From Flavobacteriales bacterium (GTDB taxonomy: Bacteria > Bacteroidota > Bacteroidia > UBA10329): 64,000 bases of DNA. Below the pieces are notes generated by a model. That model did not search any database and was not told the origin of the DNA. It worked only from the letters and a program-made list of their open reading frames with translations. A program made the position numbers and the translations under genes. Location of the stretch: NCBI GenBank assembly GCA_020635535.1, contig JACJZP010000005.1, positions 1-64,000 on the forward strand. Reading direction: 5' to 3'. Of this stretch, positions 43,241-52,803 are shown piece by piece (position 1 is the stretch's first letter; the number at the start of each line of letters is the position of its first letter).

Positions 43241-44959
43241 TTATCGTGTGATCATCACTCTGAACGAGGTTGATGACTTGTCTTCGAATGTCAGGTTGAA
43301 TGTGTGAAGTCCAGAGGCAAGTTGCTCAACATTCATGGTCAGTTTGTTGCTCTTCTGGCAGATATTCTCAGACAATACCAATGCTCCTTTCGAATCGTAA
43401 ACATCAACCAACACATCACCATTTAATGCTGTTCCAAGTGGAATTGTAATGTTGCTTACCGTTGGGTTCGGATAAGGAATTACTTCCAATTGCTCGATAT
43501 TCTCGGCAATGCCATTGGTATTCTCCAAGTTAACCACAAGGGCAGGAACATTATCTGTACCGAAACCACCAGCGTACCAAGTGCCACCATCAATGTCGTT
43601 CAGCGGGAAGAACACCTCATCGAGGTAGGTTTCATACATCACATTGTAATCGATACCGGCATCCACCACCAAGAAAACGTCATCTGTAAAAACAGTGGCA
43701 CAGGCCAAGTACTTCTGGTTGTTCAGAATTTCAACTGGCTCAGCAAAAGTGTGCGTAACGAATTCACTTTCAGCATTTGAAGTGTAATCGTAGAATTCAT
43801 TGTCTGTCAATTCGTTCAGATCATCGAACGTTACAGCGGTTGATGATATAGGGTCGTTCCATTCGTACACGGCCAACTGAACAGCTTCTCCGGTCAGATC
43901 CACATCGTTTGTTAACAACGCAAATGTCATTCCAGTGATCTGTAGCTCTTCAGCATTTTCTGATTCCAAGGCAACACACCATTGGTACTCGGTGCCATTT
44001 GCTGGTCGAATACCGTTGCCACCTCGTGGCCCTTCTACAGGATCGATTGTGCTCTTGGAGTAAAGGCCTTGACCGTTTATCCAAAATGATGCGGTCACAG
44101 TATTGTCATCTGGAAATTCATCTGATGCATCGGTTACGATGGTGTAAGAAATGGTGTAAAAACCTTCTTCGTAACCAGCAGCTTCACTATAATCTGGTAA
44201 TTGGAAAAACAGACTGTCTCCAACTGGTATGTTGGCTCCGGTTGAGGTTTCATTGTAAACCTCCGTGCCGTCACGGTCAATCACCGCTGTTACAATGGCA
44301 TTCACTGCTTCTGCAGAACCGTAGTTGAACACCCATGCACCTACAGGTACACTGAAATCTGAACTCGATTGAGCGAACTTGGCTGGAATTGCAAAGCTAT
44401 TGGCACCGCCAACATTTGCCTTGTAGCTTCCAACGTTGTTTGCGTAGAGTCCTGTGTTGTTTCCAAGAAACATTTCAACGTCTCCGGCAATTATTGCATC
44501 GCGAAGCAATTCACCATCAGACTGGCTGATCATTACAACTGGAATGACCACATTGGCCGAGGCCGAACCGCCTCCCATTGAAACGGGCGCACCAGGAATA
44601 TTATTGATGATGACCAACGCTACAGCACCTGAATCCTGCACATTCATTGCTTTTTGAGAGAAATCGCATTCTCCGCGATAAACCACCGCAATTTTCCCAT
44701 CAATGTCCATTGGGTTCACAATATCGCCACAGGCCAAAGAGTCTTCAGTGGAAGAACCATCTACAGCGAATGCAGCCTCTGCTGTAAGGGCAACGGTGTC
44801 CATGTTTGCACCCCAGTTGTTCTCGCTAGAATAAGTAAAGCTATAGCTGCCTGCCAAATTTGAAGGATTCTGAACAAGTAGCACGATCTGTGCTGAAGCA
44901 ATTGAACCGATCAGAAGTAACGGAACCAATGCTAGAATAGATTGTAGTATTTTCTTCAT
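43241..44959 (-). CDS. Secreted T9SS protein with PA domain, paralogue 1
   Basis: 572 residues: signal peptide ending ASAQ, a protease-associated (PA) domain (about 60-180, DIDGKIAVVYRGECDFSQKAMNVQDSGAVALVIINN, VVMISQSDGELL), a CARDB/Ig-like module (AVIDRDGTEVYNET), a further beta module, and a type A sorting domain (YPNPTVSNI...GLHTFNLTF..FRVMITR). No protease catalytic domain is attached, so the PA domain acts outside its common protease setting, perhaps in protein interaction. Highly similar along its length to the next gene. Confidence 0.88.
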   Translation of the reverse strand: MKKILQSILALVPLLLIGSIASAQIVLLVQNPSNLAGSYSFTYSSENNWGANMDTVALTAEAAFAVDGSSTEDSLACGDIVNPMDIDGKIAVVYRGECDFSQKAMNVQDSGAVALVIINNIPGAPVSMGGGSASANVVIPVVMISQSDGELLRDAIIAGDVEMFLGNNTGLYANNVGSYKANVGGANSFAIPAKFAQSSSDFSVPVGAWVFNYGSAEAVNAIVTAVIDRDGTEVYNETSTGANIPVGDSLFFQLPDYSEAAGYEEGFYTISYTIVTDASDEFPDDNTVTASFWINGQGLYSKSTIDPVEGPRGGNGIRPANGTEYQWCVALESENAEELQITGMTFALLTNDVDLTGEAVQLAVYEWNDPISSTAVTFDDLNELTDNEFYDYTSNAESEFVTHTFAEPVEILNNQKYLACATVFTDDVFLVVDAGIDYNVMYETYLDEVFFPLNDIDGGTWYAGGFGTDNVPALVVNLENTNGIAENIEQLEVIPYPNPTVSNITIPLGTALNGDVLVDVYDSKGALVLSENICQKSNKLTMNVEQLASGLHTFNLTFEDKSSTSFRVMITR

Positions 44960-44986
44960 TTGAATTTTAGATTAATTAGAGGATCA

Positions 44987-44994
44987 CGAAAGTA
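44987..44994 (-). promoter_or_regulatory. -7-like box for PA-domain paralogue 1
   Basis: TACTTTCG on the minus strand (7 of 8 to TAnnTTTG), 27 bases before the ATG. No well-spaced TTG. Confidence 0.33.
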
Positions 44995-45026
44995 ATGTCT
45001 AGTGATTTTAAATCATAATAAACAAA

Positions 45027-45052
45027 CAAGCCCGACTTGAGGGTCGGGCTTG
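45027..45052 (-). terminator. Intrinsic terminator after PA-domain paralogue 2
   Basis: CAAGCCCGAC/GTCGGGCTTG stem (45027-45036 with 45043-45052). On the minus strand it is followed by TTTGTTTATT. Confidence 0.82.
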
Positions 45053-45072
45053 AATGATGATTCACTTCACGG

Positions 45073-46815
45073 TCATTTAGTTACCATCACTTGGAAAGTG
45101 GTAGATGATCGGTCTTCGAATGTCAAGTTGAACGTATGAAGACCAGCGCTAAGTTTGGTTACATCCATTCTTAGGTTGCCACTCAACTGGCAGATAGTTT
45201 CAGAAAGCACATGAGCCCCTTTCATATCATACACGTCAACGGTAACATCTCCACTGATTCCTTTCAATGGGATATTGACCATTTCAACCGTTGGGTTAGG
45301 GTAGGGAACAACCTCCAGTTTTTCCACATTTTCAGCAATACCGTTAGGGTCGGCAAGGTTTAGAACAATAGCAGGTACATTCTCAGTACCGAATCCACCG
45401 GCAAACCAAGAGCCTCCATCAATATCATTCAATGGGAAGAAAACTTCATCAAGATAGTTCTCGTAAGCTATGTTGTAGTCAATTCCACCGTCTACACCCA
45501 GAAATACGTTGTCTGTAAAAATGGTGGCACAGGCCAAATACTTCTGGTCGTTCAGTAGTTCTACCGGTTGTGCAAAAGTGTGGGTTACGAACTCTCCCTG
45601 AAGGTCTGCGGAATAATCATAGAATTCATTGTCTGTGAGTTCATTTAGATCATCGAATGTTACAGATGTTGACGAGATAGGGTCGTTCCATTCGTAAACG
45701 GCCAACTGCACCGCCTCACCCGTTAGGTCAAGGTCGTTGGTCAATGTATTGAATGTGATACCGGTGATTGCCAATGACTCTGCATTCTCGTTTTTGAGAG
45801 CTATACACCATTCAAACTCGGTGCTGTTTGCCGGACGCAAGCCACTGACACCCTGTGGACCTTCATCTGGATCTACTCTACTTTTTGAGTAAATACCTTC
45901 TGTGTTTATCCAGAAATCGGTTGTGAGTTGATTGTCGCTTGGAAGTTCGTCTGTTGCGTCAGAAACCATTGAATAGGTAATTGTGTAAAAGCCAGGGTCG
46001 TAGCCATTCTGGTTGAACTCCGGAAGGTCTATGTACAAACTATCTCCAGGTAGGATGGTAGCACCGCCCGCTGAGGTTTCGTTGTAGATCTCTGTTCCAT
46101 CTCGGTCAATTACTGCCTGAAGAATTACATTCTCAGCATTGGCTGAGCCGAAATTGAATACCCAAGCACCAATTGGAACAGTGAATGCGGTGTTTGTTTC
46201 TGCAAATCGAGCTGGAATGGATCGACTGTTTGCAATGGAAATGTTAGCTCGGTAAGCACCGATGTTGTTGGTGAAAACACCGTTCGGATTGCCAATGAAA
46301 ATCTCAACCCCACCTTGTTCAATTGAATCACGAAGCGTGGCTCCAGTGGCATCACTCACAAAAACTGTTGGAATGGTAACCGCAGAAGCGCTATCGCCTC
46401 CAAGCATGTTGATCAGGTTTCCAGCTTCATTGTTCACAATAACACACGCAACGGCACCAGCAGCCTGCGCCTGATACGCTTTCAATGAGAAATTACAAGC
46501 ACCTCTGTACAGGAACGCGATTTTTCCGTTTACATCAACACCATTAATAATGGGGCCACAGCAAGCGGAATCTCCGGCAGCACCATTTACAGGGTCTACA
46601 TAGGTTCCATCATCAAATGCCCATGCAGCTTCTGCTTGAACATAAGTAGAACTCAGATCAGCTCCCCAACCATCAGCAGTAAAAGAGTCCGTGAAATCGT
46701 AAGTGCCAGCAAGGTTACTTGGTTCTTGAACCAAGAACAGGGTCTGTGCAAAAGCGCTACTGGCAAACAGCGCCAAGACCAAGCTTGAAATGATTAAACG
46801 TAGATTTTTCATCAT
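45073..46815 (-). CDS. Secreted T9SS protein with PA domain, paralogue 2
   Basis: 580 residues with the same order as paralogue 1: signal peptide ending AFAQ, PA domain (GVDVNGKIAFLYRGACNFSLKAYQAQAAGAVACVIVNN), CARDB/Ig-like module (QAVIDRDGTEIYNET), beta module, type A sorting domain (YPNPTVEMV...GLHTFNLTF..FQVMVTK). Several stretches are identical, for example LAVYEWNDPISST and VTFDDLNELTDNEFYDY, so the duplication is fairly recent. A CCGPI cysteine pair replaces the CGDI of paralogue 1. Two adjacent ATGs are possible starts. It has its own promoter and terminator. Confidence 0.88.
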   Translation of the reverse strand: MMKNLRLIISSLVLALFASSAFAQTLFLVQEPSNLAGTYDFTDSFTADGWGADLSSTYVQAEAAWAFDDGTYVDPVNGAAGDSACCGPIINGVDVNGKIAFLYRGACNFSLKAYQAQAAGAVACVIVNNEAGNLINMLGGDSASAVTIPTVFVSDATGATLRDSIEQGGVEIFIGNPNGVFTNNIGAYRANISIANSRSIPARFAETNTAFTVPIGAWVFNFGSANAENVILQAVIDRDGTEIYNETSAGGATILPGDSLYIDLPEFNQNGYDPGFYTITYSMVSDATDELPSDNQLTTDFWINTEGIYSKSRVDPDEGPQGVSGLRPANSTEFEWCIALKNENAESLAITGITFNTLTNDLDLTGEAVQLAVYEWNDPISSTSVTFDDLNELTDNEFYDYSADLQGEFVTHTFAQPVELLNDQKYLACATIFTDNVFLGVDGGIDYNIAYENYLDEVFFPLNDIDGGSWFAGGFGTENVPAIVLNLADPNGIAENVEKLEVVPYPNPTVEMVNIPLKGISGDVTVDVYDMKGAHVLSETICQLSGNLRMDVTKLSAGLHTFNLTFEDRSSTTFQVMVTK

Positions 46816-46836
46816 GTAGGTTATTTGAATATTAGG

Positions 46837-46868
46837 CGAATTTAACCGCTCGATTATTATAAACCCAA
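46837..46868 (-). promoter_or_regulatory. Promoter for PA-domain paralogue 2
   Basis: On the minus strand TTG (complement of 46866-46868), 21 bases, then TAAATTCG (complement of 46837-46844, 7 of 8 to consensus). A small CCTGA/TCAGG hairpin at 46899-46912 follows the ftsE stop. Confidence 0.5.
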
Positions 46869-46918
46869 GAAAAGCAGATTAATTCAAGGCTAAAATGCCC
46901 TGATTTGTCAGGTGGTTC

Positions 46919-47623
46919 TCAGAAATCCTCGGGTCCCACCTTCTGCAGAGTGTCTACCACGTAACCGTTCTCGCACTTCAGTGTGCGTGCAGGGTGCATT
47001 TTGAAGAATGAGTAGTTGTGCGTGGCCATCAGAACAGAGGTTCCGGTTTTGGTAATGTCAACCATTAGGTTGAAAATACCTTCGGATGTTTCTGGATCAA
47101 GGTTTCCTGTGGGCTCGTCTGCCAGAATAACTTCGGGATGATTGATCAATGCACGCGCAATGGCAACACGCTGCTGCTCACCACCAGAAAGTTGGTTGGG
47201 CATTTTGAATTTCGATTCCAGTGTGATGTTAACCAAGTTCAGAACCTCATCAACCCGCTCATCCATTTTGGTCTTGTCTTTCCAGCCTGTTGCTTCCATT
47301 ACAAACTTCAAGTTCTTCTCAACCGATCGGTCGGTCAATAGCTGAAAATCCTGAAAAACAATACCCAGTTTTCTTCTCAGAAAAGGAATTTCCTTCTGGT
47401 CAATCCCAGCTAAAGCATGGCCAGCAACGTAACCTTCGCCTTCCCGAAGTGGAAGGTCAGCATAAAGCGTGCGCAGCAGACTACTTTTTCCAGCGCCCGT
47501 TCTACCGATAAGGTAAATGAACTCGCCTTTATCAACCGCAAACGAAACCTTGTTCAGCACCGCGTTATCGCGTATGTAAACCGTTACGTCCGATAGTTGA
47601 ATAATATGGTCTTGGTTCTCCAT
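46919..47623 (-). CDS. ftsE: Cell division ATP-binding protein FtsE
   Basis: 234-residue ABC ATPase. Walker A GRTGAGKSS (about 38-46), Q-loop VFQDFQLL, signature LSGGEQQRVAIARAL, Walker B VILADEPTGNLD and H-loop ATHNYSF are all intact. The short conserved form with DVTVYIRDNAVLNKVSF and the QLLTDRSVEKNL segment are typical of FtsE, which with FtsX drives peptidoglycan hydrolysis at the septum. FtsX is not in the window; in this phylum the two genes are often apart. The LolD family is the main alternative. Confidence 0.85.
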   Translation of the reverse strand: MENQDHIIQLSDVTVYIRDNAVLNKVSFAVDKGEFIYLIGRTGAGKSSLLRTLYADLPLREGEGYVAGHALAGIDQKEIPFLRRKLGIVFQDFQLLTDRSVEKNLKFVMEATGWKDKTKMDERVDEVLNLVNITLESKFKMPNQLSGGEQQRVAIARALINHPEVILADEPTGNLDPETSEGIFNLMVDITKTGTSVLMATHNYSFFKMHPARTLKCENGYVVDTLQKVGPEDF

Positions 47624-47666
47624 CAGGCGATGCCAAAGTTAGTGTAGGAGACGTAAGGTGCAAGTG

Positions 47667-47763
47667 GTAAGTCGTAAGTCAGAAAAACAACAATTGAATC
47701 AACCTTTCTTGTTCCAATTAGCAGCTCTACTAATCGCTGGTCGCTTCCCGATAGCTATCGGGA
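47667..47763. repeat. Possible REP/MITE-like intergenic element
   Basis: In the 253-base gap between ftsE and the TPR gene: a tandem heptamer GTAAGTC x2 (47667-47680) and, 65 bases on, an 18-base perfect palindrome (TCCCGATAGCTATCGGGA, 47746-47763). The form suggests a dispersed intergenic repeat. It is seen once in this window. Confidence 0.45.
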
Positions 47764-47876
47764 CACTTGTCACTACATAGTCAACACGCACGCGTTAATA
47801 AGTATTGCGTTGGCTGATTCTTGAGGGCTGGCATCAGAATAATTTAGCACAGATGACTTCGCTGCAAAGTAGTGTG

Positions 47877-50800
47877 ATGAAACGTGCGCTTTTGGTGCTG
47901 TTGGCGGTTGCTGCAAATGGTGAGCTCATGGCGCAGCGTGTGGCCAGCGATGTCGACCCAATTCGCGAGTATTCGGTTGGGTTGGAGTTGTATCAGAAGC
48001 AGAAGTTTGCTGCTTCGCAAGAACGGTTCGATGTGGCTTTGGCGCATGTCCGCGAATTGCCAAGTATCCAGCAAGAGAATGCCAAGTATTATCAGGCGTC
48101 TTCTGCCTTGCAGCTGTTTAATAAGGATGGCGAAACGTTGATGCTGGGTTTCATCAAGGCGCATCCAGAGCATCCGATGGTGAATCTGGGGCATTTTGAA
48201 TTGGCCAAGTACTATTTCACCAAGAAGCGTTACCACTCCGTTTTGGAGCAGTTGGCGTTGGTAGATCCGCAAGACCTCGACAAGAAATACTTGGAGGAAT
48301 ACTACTTCAAGAAAGGGTATTCGCATTTCCAGCAAGAGGAATATGACGAGTCGAAAGCGGCTTTGTCGAAAGTGCTGGCCGATGGCAAAAAGTACCGCTC
48401 GCCAGCGCTGTATTACAGTTCATACATTCTCTATCGCGAAGGGCAGAATGAAGCGGCTCTGGCTGGTTTCAAGGAGTTGGAAGACGATAAGCTTTTCGGG
48501 AAAGTTGCACCGTTTTATGTGTTGCAGATTCATTATCGCCAAGGGCGAAATGAGGAGGTTTTGGATTACGGGGCCAAGCTTTTGGAAAAGGATTACTCGG
48601 AAAGCAAAAGCGGAGAGATTCATCGGATGATGGGCGAGGCGTACTTCAATTTGGGTCGCTACGCAGAAGCCATTCCTGAAATGGAAATTGCCATTTCGCA
48701 CTTGGGCGGTAATCGCGATGACCGCTACAAATTGGCATATGCTTCCTATCGCGGTGGCGATTTTCAGAAGGCCATCACATATTTCCAGCAGATAACGGGC
48801 GAGGAAGATGAAATGACGCAGTTGGCCTTTTACCACATGGGCGATTGCTACCTGAAACTCGACCAGAAAATGGAAGCGCGCAGCGCGTTCCGTTCGGCTT
48901 CCAAGTATGCGTTTGATGAGCAGATAAAAGAAGATGCGCTCTTCAATTTCGCCAAAACCGCTTATGAGCTTTCGTATGACCCGTACAATGAAGCAGTCTC
49001 AGCGTTTGAGGAATACATCGCCAAAAACCCAAACAGCGAGCGGGTTGATGAGGCGTATGAGTTCCTGCTTCAGGTTTACCTGACCACCAAGAATTACGAG
49101 GCGGCCATTGATGCCATTGATAAGATCAAGCAGAAAACGGAAGACCAGAAAGCCACGTACCAGCGCATCTGTTACACGCGCGCAACAGAGTTGTTCCATG
49201 ATCTGCGTTTCAAGCGTGCGGTGCATTATCTGAAACGGTCAGATAAATTCCCAATTGACCCGAAAATCACTTCTCAGGCCATTTTCTGGCAAGCCGAAGC
49301 GTATGCAAGAATGCGAAAGTGGAAAGCTGCGGAGGAACATTACAAGTTGTTCTTGGATGCGCCAGCTGCCATAGGTTCTCGCGAGTTCGGGTTGGCGCAT
49401 TACGGATTGGCGTACGTTCAGTTTGAGAACGAACAGTATGAGCCTGCCATCAATTGGTTCCGCAAGTTTGTGGATTATGAGAAAAAGGATTCGCTGCGCG
49501 TGAATGACGGTCTGCTTCGAATTGCCGATTCGTACTACCTGCAAAAGCAGAATAAGTTGGCCATTCAGTACTACGATAAGGCCATCAAGTATAATAAGTT
49601 CGATACGGATTACGCCATTTTCCAGATTGCGGTTTGCTACGGATTGGAAGGGCAGAATGCCTCCAAGATCGAGACCCTGAAAGCCATGTTGGAAAACTAC
49701 CCTGAAACCGATTTTGCGGCTGATGCTGAATATGAGATTGCTGAGACCTATTTCTTCACCGACAACTCACAGATGGCCATGTTGTACTTCGATAAGGTTA
49801 TCAAGGACCATCCGAATTCGCATTACGTGCGCAAGGCCAAGTTGAACAAAGGGTTACTGTTCTACAATCAGAGCGAAGATCAGGCTGCTTTACCACTATT
49901 CGAGGAAGTGGCAGAGAATTATCCTGCAACAGAGGAGGCGAAAGAAGCCTTGATGAAAATCCAAAAGATCTATGTGGAGAAAGGCGATGTGCCAGGATTT
50001 GAGAAATATGTGGCAGAGAAGAATTTCCCTGACATCACAACTGGTGCATTAGATACTTCCTACTACGAAGCAGCGGAATTCATGTTCACGAAAGGCAATT
50101 TGGAAGGAGCCATGGCCGAATTCCAAACGTACTTGGACAAGTTTCCTCATGGGTTCTTTGCTTTGAATGCCAACTTCTACCGAGCAGAGGCAGCACTGGA
50201 ATTGAAGAAATATGATGAGGCCATCAAAGGTTACGACCATATTTTGGAGTTCAAGAAAAATGCCTTTACCGAGCGTTCGCTGATGGCGGCTTCGAGCATT
50301 TACTTCTTCCAGAAGAAATACAACGATGCACTCCTACGATTCACCATGTTGGAGGAAGTTGCTGAGGAAGCTGAGAATCTGATGCAGGCTCGTGTTGGTC
50401 TGATGCGCTGCAACTATTTGCTCAACAATTTTGAGGAAGCGCACAAGTATGCCATGAAACTCAAACGTTCAGATAAAGTTCCTGAGCGTACGCTGCAAGA
50501 AGCCAGTCTGACATCGGCCAAATGTGCTATGGCACAGGGCAATCTTAGAATGGCCGAAGAACGTTTCAAGATGACATTGCTCGAAGCCAATAATGAGATA
50601 GGCGCAGAGGCTCTTTACAACTTGGCCAAGATCCACTACTTGAATGATTCTATTGATCAGGCGCAGAGCCTCATTTTCGAAATGGTCAATCTCTTCCCGA
50701 ATTATGGTGAGTGGATCACACGCTCTTTCCTGTTGCTGGCAGACACCTATCTGAAGCAAGGCGAGGAATTCCAAGCCAAGTTGACGCTACAGAACCTCAT

Positions 50801-51005
50801 AGATAACTACGATGGCGAACTGAAGGCCGAGGCGCAACAGAAGTTGAACGAACTGGAAGCGTCCGCTCCCAATTTGGAAGAGCGCAAGGATGGTGAAGGT
50901 TGGGACATTGAATTTGAGCAAGAGGGGAAGGTTCGTGATGACATTTTTGAGATTGACGAGGACGAGGAATACGAAGACTACGAACCAAATTTGGAGATGG
51001 AATGA
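47877..51005 (+). CDS. Large secreted TPR-repeat protein
   Basis: 1042 residues: signal peptide (MKRALLVLLAVAANGELMAQ) then TPR repeats along almost the whole length (for example ALYNLAKIHYLNDSIDQAQSL, MMGEAYFNLGRYAEAIPEMEIAI), ending in an acidic tail (EIDEDEEYEDYEPNLEME). Likely periplasmic, a scaffold that binds other envelope proteins. The start at 47877 gives a typical signal peptide; ATG at 47853 is an alternative, just after a TAATTTAG promoter-like box at 47840-47847. The last codons overlap the next gene (ATGA), so the TPR protein and the barrel are made together and may form a complex. Confidence 0.87.
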   Translation: MKRALLVLLAVAANGELMAQRVASDVDPIREYSVGLELYQKQKFAASQERFDVALAHVRELPSIQQENAKYYQASSALQLFNKDGETLMLGFIKAHPEHPMVNLGHFELAKYYFTKKRYHSVLEQLALVDPQDLDKKYLEEYYFKKGYSHFQQEEYDESKAALSKVLADGKKYRSPALYYSSYILYREGQNEAALAGFKELEDDKLFGKVAPFYVLQIHYRQGRNEEVLDYGAKLLEKDYSESKSGEIHRMMGEAYFNLGRYAEAIPEMEIAISHLGGNRDDRYKLAYASYRGGDFQKAITYFQQITGEEDEMTQLAFYHMGDCYLKLDQKMEARSAFRSASKYAFDEQIKEDALFNFAKTAYELSYDPYNEAVSAFEEYIAKNPNSERVDEAYEFLLQVYLTTKNYEAAIDAIDKIKQKTEDQKATYQRICYTRATELFHDLRFKRAVHYLKRSDKFPIDPKITSQAIFWQAEAYARMRKWKAAEEHYKLFLDAPAAIGSREFGLAHYGLAYVQFENEQYEPAINWFRKFVDYEKKDSLRVNDGLLRIADSYYLQKQNKLAIQYYDKAIKYNKFDTDYAIFQIAVCYGLEGQNASKIETLKAMLENYPETDFAADAEYEIAETYFFTDNSQMAMLYFDKVIKDHPNSHYVRKAKLNKGLLFYNQSEDQAALPLFEEVAENYPATEEAKEALMKIQKIYVEKGDVPGFEKYVAEKNFPDITTGALDTSYYEAAEFMFTKGNLEGAMAEFQTYLDKFPHGFFALNANFYRAEAALELKKYDEAIKGYDHILEFKKNAFTERSLMAASSIYFFQKKYNDALLRFTMLEEVAEEAENLMQARVGLMRCNYLLNNFEEAHKYAMKLKRSDKVPERTLQEASLTSAKCAMAQGNLRMAEERFKMTLLEANNEIGAEALYNLAKIHYLNDSIDQAQSLIFEMVNLFPNYGEWITRSFLLLADTYLKQGEEFQAKLTLQNLIDNYDGELKAEAQQKLNELEASAPNLEERKDGEGWDIEFEQEGKVRDDIFEIDEDEEYEDYEPNLEME

Positions 51006-52684
51006 AACGTCTGACGCGATACCTGGTTCTTTTCACGTTCATGCCATTGGTTACCATGGCACAGGAAGAAAAACTGCCTGACAGCCTGCGGTTCACCATC
51101 AAAAAGGATTACAGGCCAGTTGCCAGAGATGCGCGCAAGATCCTGTCGCAGCCCGAGGTAAAACATGACACGGCCAATCTCAAAGAGGTTGATTACACGG
51201 TTATACCTAAGTCGAAAGAAGTATCCTATGAGGCAGAGCCATTGCAGGCCGCGCAGCTCTCAAACGAGCCATTGCCCAAGTTGTACAATGGTTTCATAAA
51301 GGCTGGTTTCGGAAATTATACCATGCCGTTTTTCGAGGCAAGTTTCGGTAGTCTTCGAAGCAAAAAGTTTCAGGCGGGTTTCTTTGCGCGGTATCACGCT
51401 TCATTCGCTAAGCTGAACAAGGTTAGGAACTTTGGTTTTACAGATGCTGGTATTCGCGGTTTTGGGAAGTATTTCATGAAAGACCATGTGCTGAAAGGAG
51501 CACTGGAATATGATGTTGACGAGAATTATTACTACGGTTGGAATCTGAATGATGTAAACTTCGATAACGCTACGGCCGTTTCGAAAGACAGCCTGCATCA
51601 GGTCTTTCATCATGTTGGTTTGAATCTTGATCTGACCGCACTGCAGGAAAAGAAGCCGCATTTGCTTGATCAGGCCGGGTTGGCCTACAGCTACACACGA
51701 GGCAATTTCCAAGAACAAGAGCATTACGCAGCTCTTTCTGCCGGAGTCGGTTTCAGAATAAAAAAGGAACGGATGTTCATCCGAACAGCATTCGACTATT
51801 GGAATCTGAATCTACCGAGCTTTAAAACCAATAATCTGATATGGGGAATTCAGCCAAAATTCCGAGCAGAGCGTGAACGGTGGGGAATCGATCTTGGAGT
51901 TGATTTCACCTTGGATGTAAACGATACAGCAACGAAAGTCCTGCTCTTCCCAATTCTTGATTTCCACTATTTCTTGGTGAAGGATATGTTGAGGTTTTAT
52001 GTTGGGGCTAAGGGCGGTGTAAATCGTAATGGGCTGAGAACCATTTCGCAGATCAATCCTTACTTCAAAACCGATCAGGCACTTAGCAATACATGGGAGC
52101 GTCTCAACATTTTTGGAGGGTTCAAAGGCACCATCATCAAAGGTCTCGGGTTTGATGTTTCGGTGGCCGAGGTGATCAATGGTCAGCAGATGTTCTTTGT
52201 AAATGACACGGCCCGTGGTCTTGGGCATCGTTTCTTAACGGAGTATCACGATACGCGCATCACATGGCTTAAAGGGGCAATGAGCTATCAGTGGAAGAAT
52301 AAGTTGGAGGTAGTTGCCCAAGCAGAGTATCGCTGGTTTGTAATGCCAACCGATAGCATTAAACCATGGCACGAAGCGCCTTTCCGCTTCACCTTCTCTG
52401 GGAACTATAATCTGAAAGACAAGTTCATATTCAAAGCAGCGATCAGCGCTTATGGGCCACGTGTTGCAAGAGATTTCACAACCGATACTTTGGGAGTTAC
52501 AATGATGACACCGGTAACCTTGAAAGGTTACGCAGATGCAAGCATCGGGGTGGAGTATCGATACAAGAAATGGCTTGGCGCGTTCGTTGATTTCCGCAAC
52601 ATTGCCGCCCTCCGCTACGACATCTGGAAACAGTATCCATCGCAGCGTTTCAGCTTCATTGCAGGGCTTCATTTCAGCTTCTGA
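51002..52684 (+). CDS. Outer-membrane beta-barrel protein, partner of the TPR protein
   Basis: 560 residues. The signal peptide ends VTMAQ; a ~75-residue periplasmic segment precedes a barrel of amphipathic strands rich in aromatic residues, ending in a C-terminal ...FSFIAGLHFSF strand typical of outer-membrane insertion. The barrel resembles that of TonB-dependent receptors, but no plug or TonB box is visible, so it is not a classical receptor. Overlap with the TPR gene by four bases indicates a coupled two-gene unit. Function unknown. Confidence 0.82.
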   Translation: MKRLTRYLVLFTFMPLVTMAQEEKLPDSLRFTIKKDYRPVARDARKILSQPEVKHDTANLKEVDYTVIPKSKEVSYEAEPLQAAQLSNEPLPKLYNGFIKAGFGNYTMPFFEASFGSLRSKKFQAGFFARYHASFAKLNKVRNFGFTDAGIRGFGKYFMKDHVLKGALEYDVDENYYYGWNLNDVNFDNATAVSKDSLHQVFHHVGLNLDLTALQEKKPHLLDQAGLAYSYTRGNFQEQEHYAALSAGVGFRIKKERMFIRTAFDYWNLNLPSFKTNNLIWGIQPKFRAERERWGIDLGVDFTLDVNDTATKVLLFPILDFHYFLVKDMLRFYVGAKGGVNRNGLRTISQINPYFKTDQALSNTWERLNIFGGFKGTIIKGLGFDVSVAEVINGQQMFFVNDTARGLGHRFLTEYHDTRITWLKGAMSYQWKNKLEVVAQAEYRWFVMPTDSIKPWHEAPFRFTFSGNYNLKDKFIFKAAISAYGPRVARDFTTDTLGVTMMTPVTLKGYADASIGVEYRYKKWLGAFVDFRNIAALRYDIWKQYPSQRFSFIAGLHFSF

Positions 52685-52770
52685 CCAGCAGTGTGTAAAA
52701 CTGCCTTGTTTTTGTTGATAAAGTAATCTTGGAATCCCTTTCCTGATACGGCTTTCAGGACGGTTTTGGG

Positions 52771-52778
52771 TATCTTTG
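52771..52778 (+). promoter_or_regulatory. -7 promoter box for gyrB
   Basis: TATCTTTG, an exact TAnnTTTG match, 25 bases before the gyrB ATG. The -33 element is not clear. Confidence 0.5.
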
Positions 52779-52803
52779 GAAGTTGATTTTTCAGAACTAA
52801 AAA

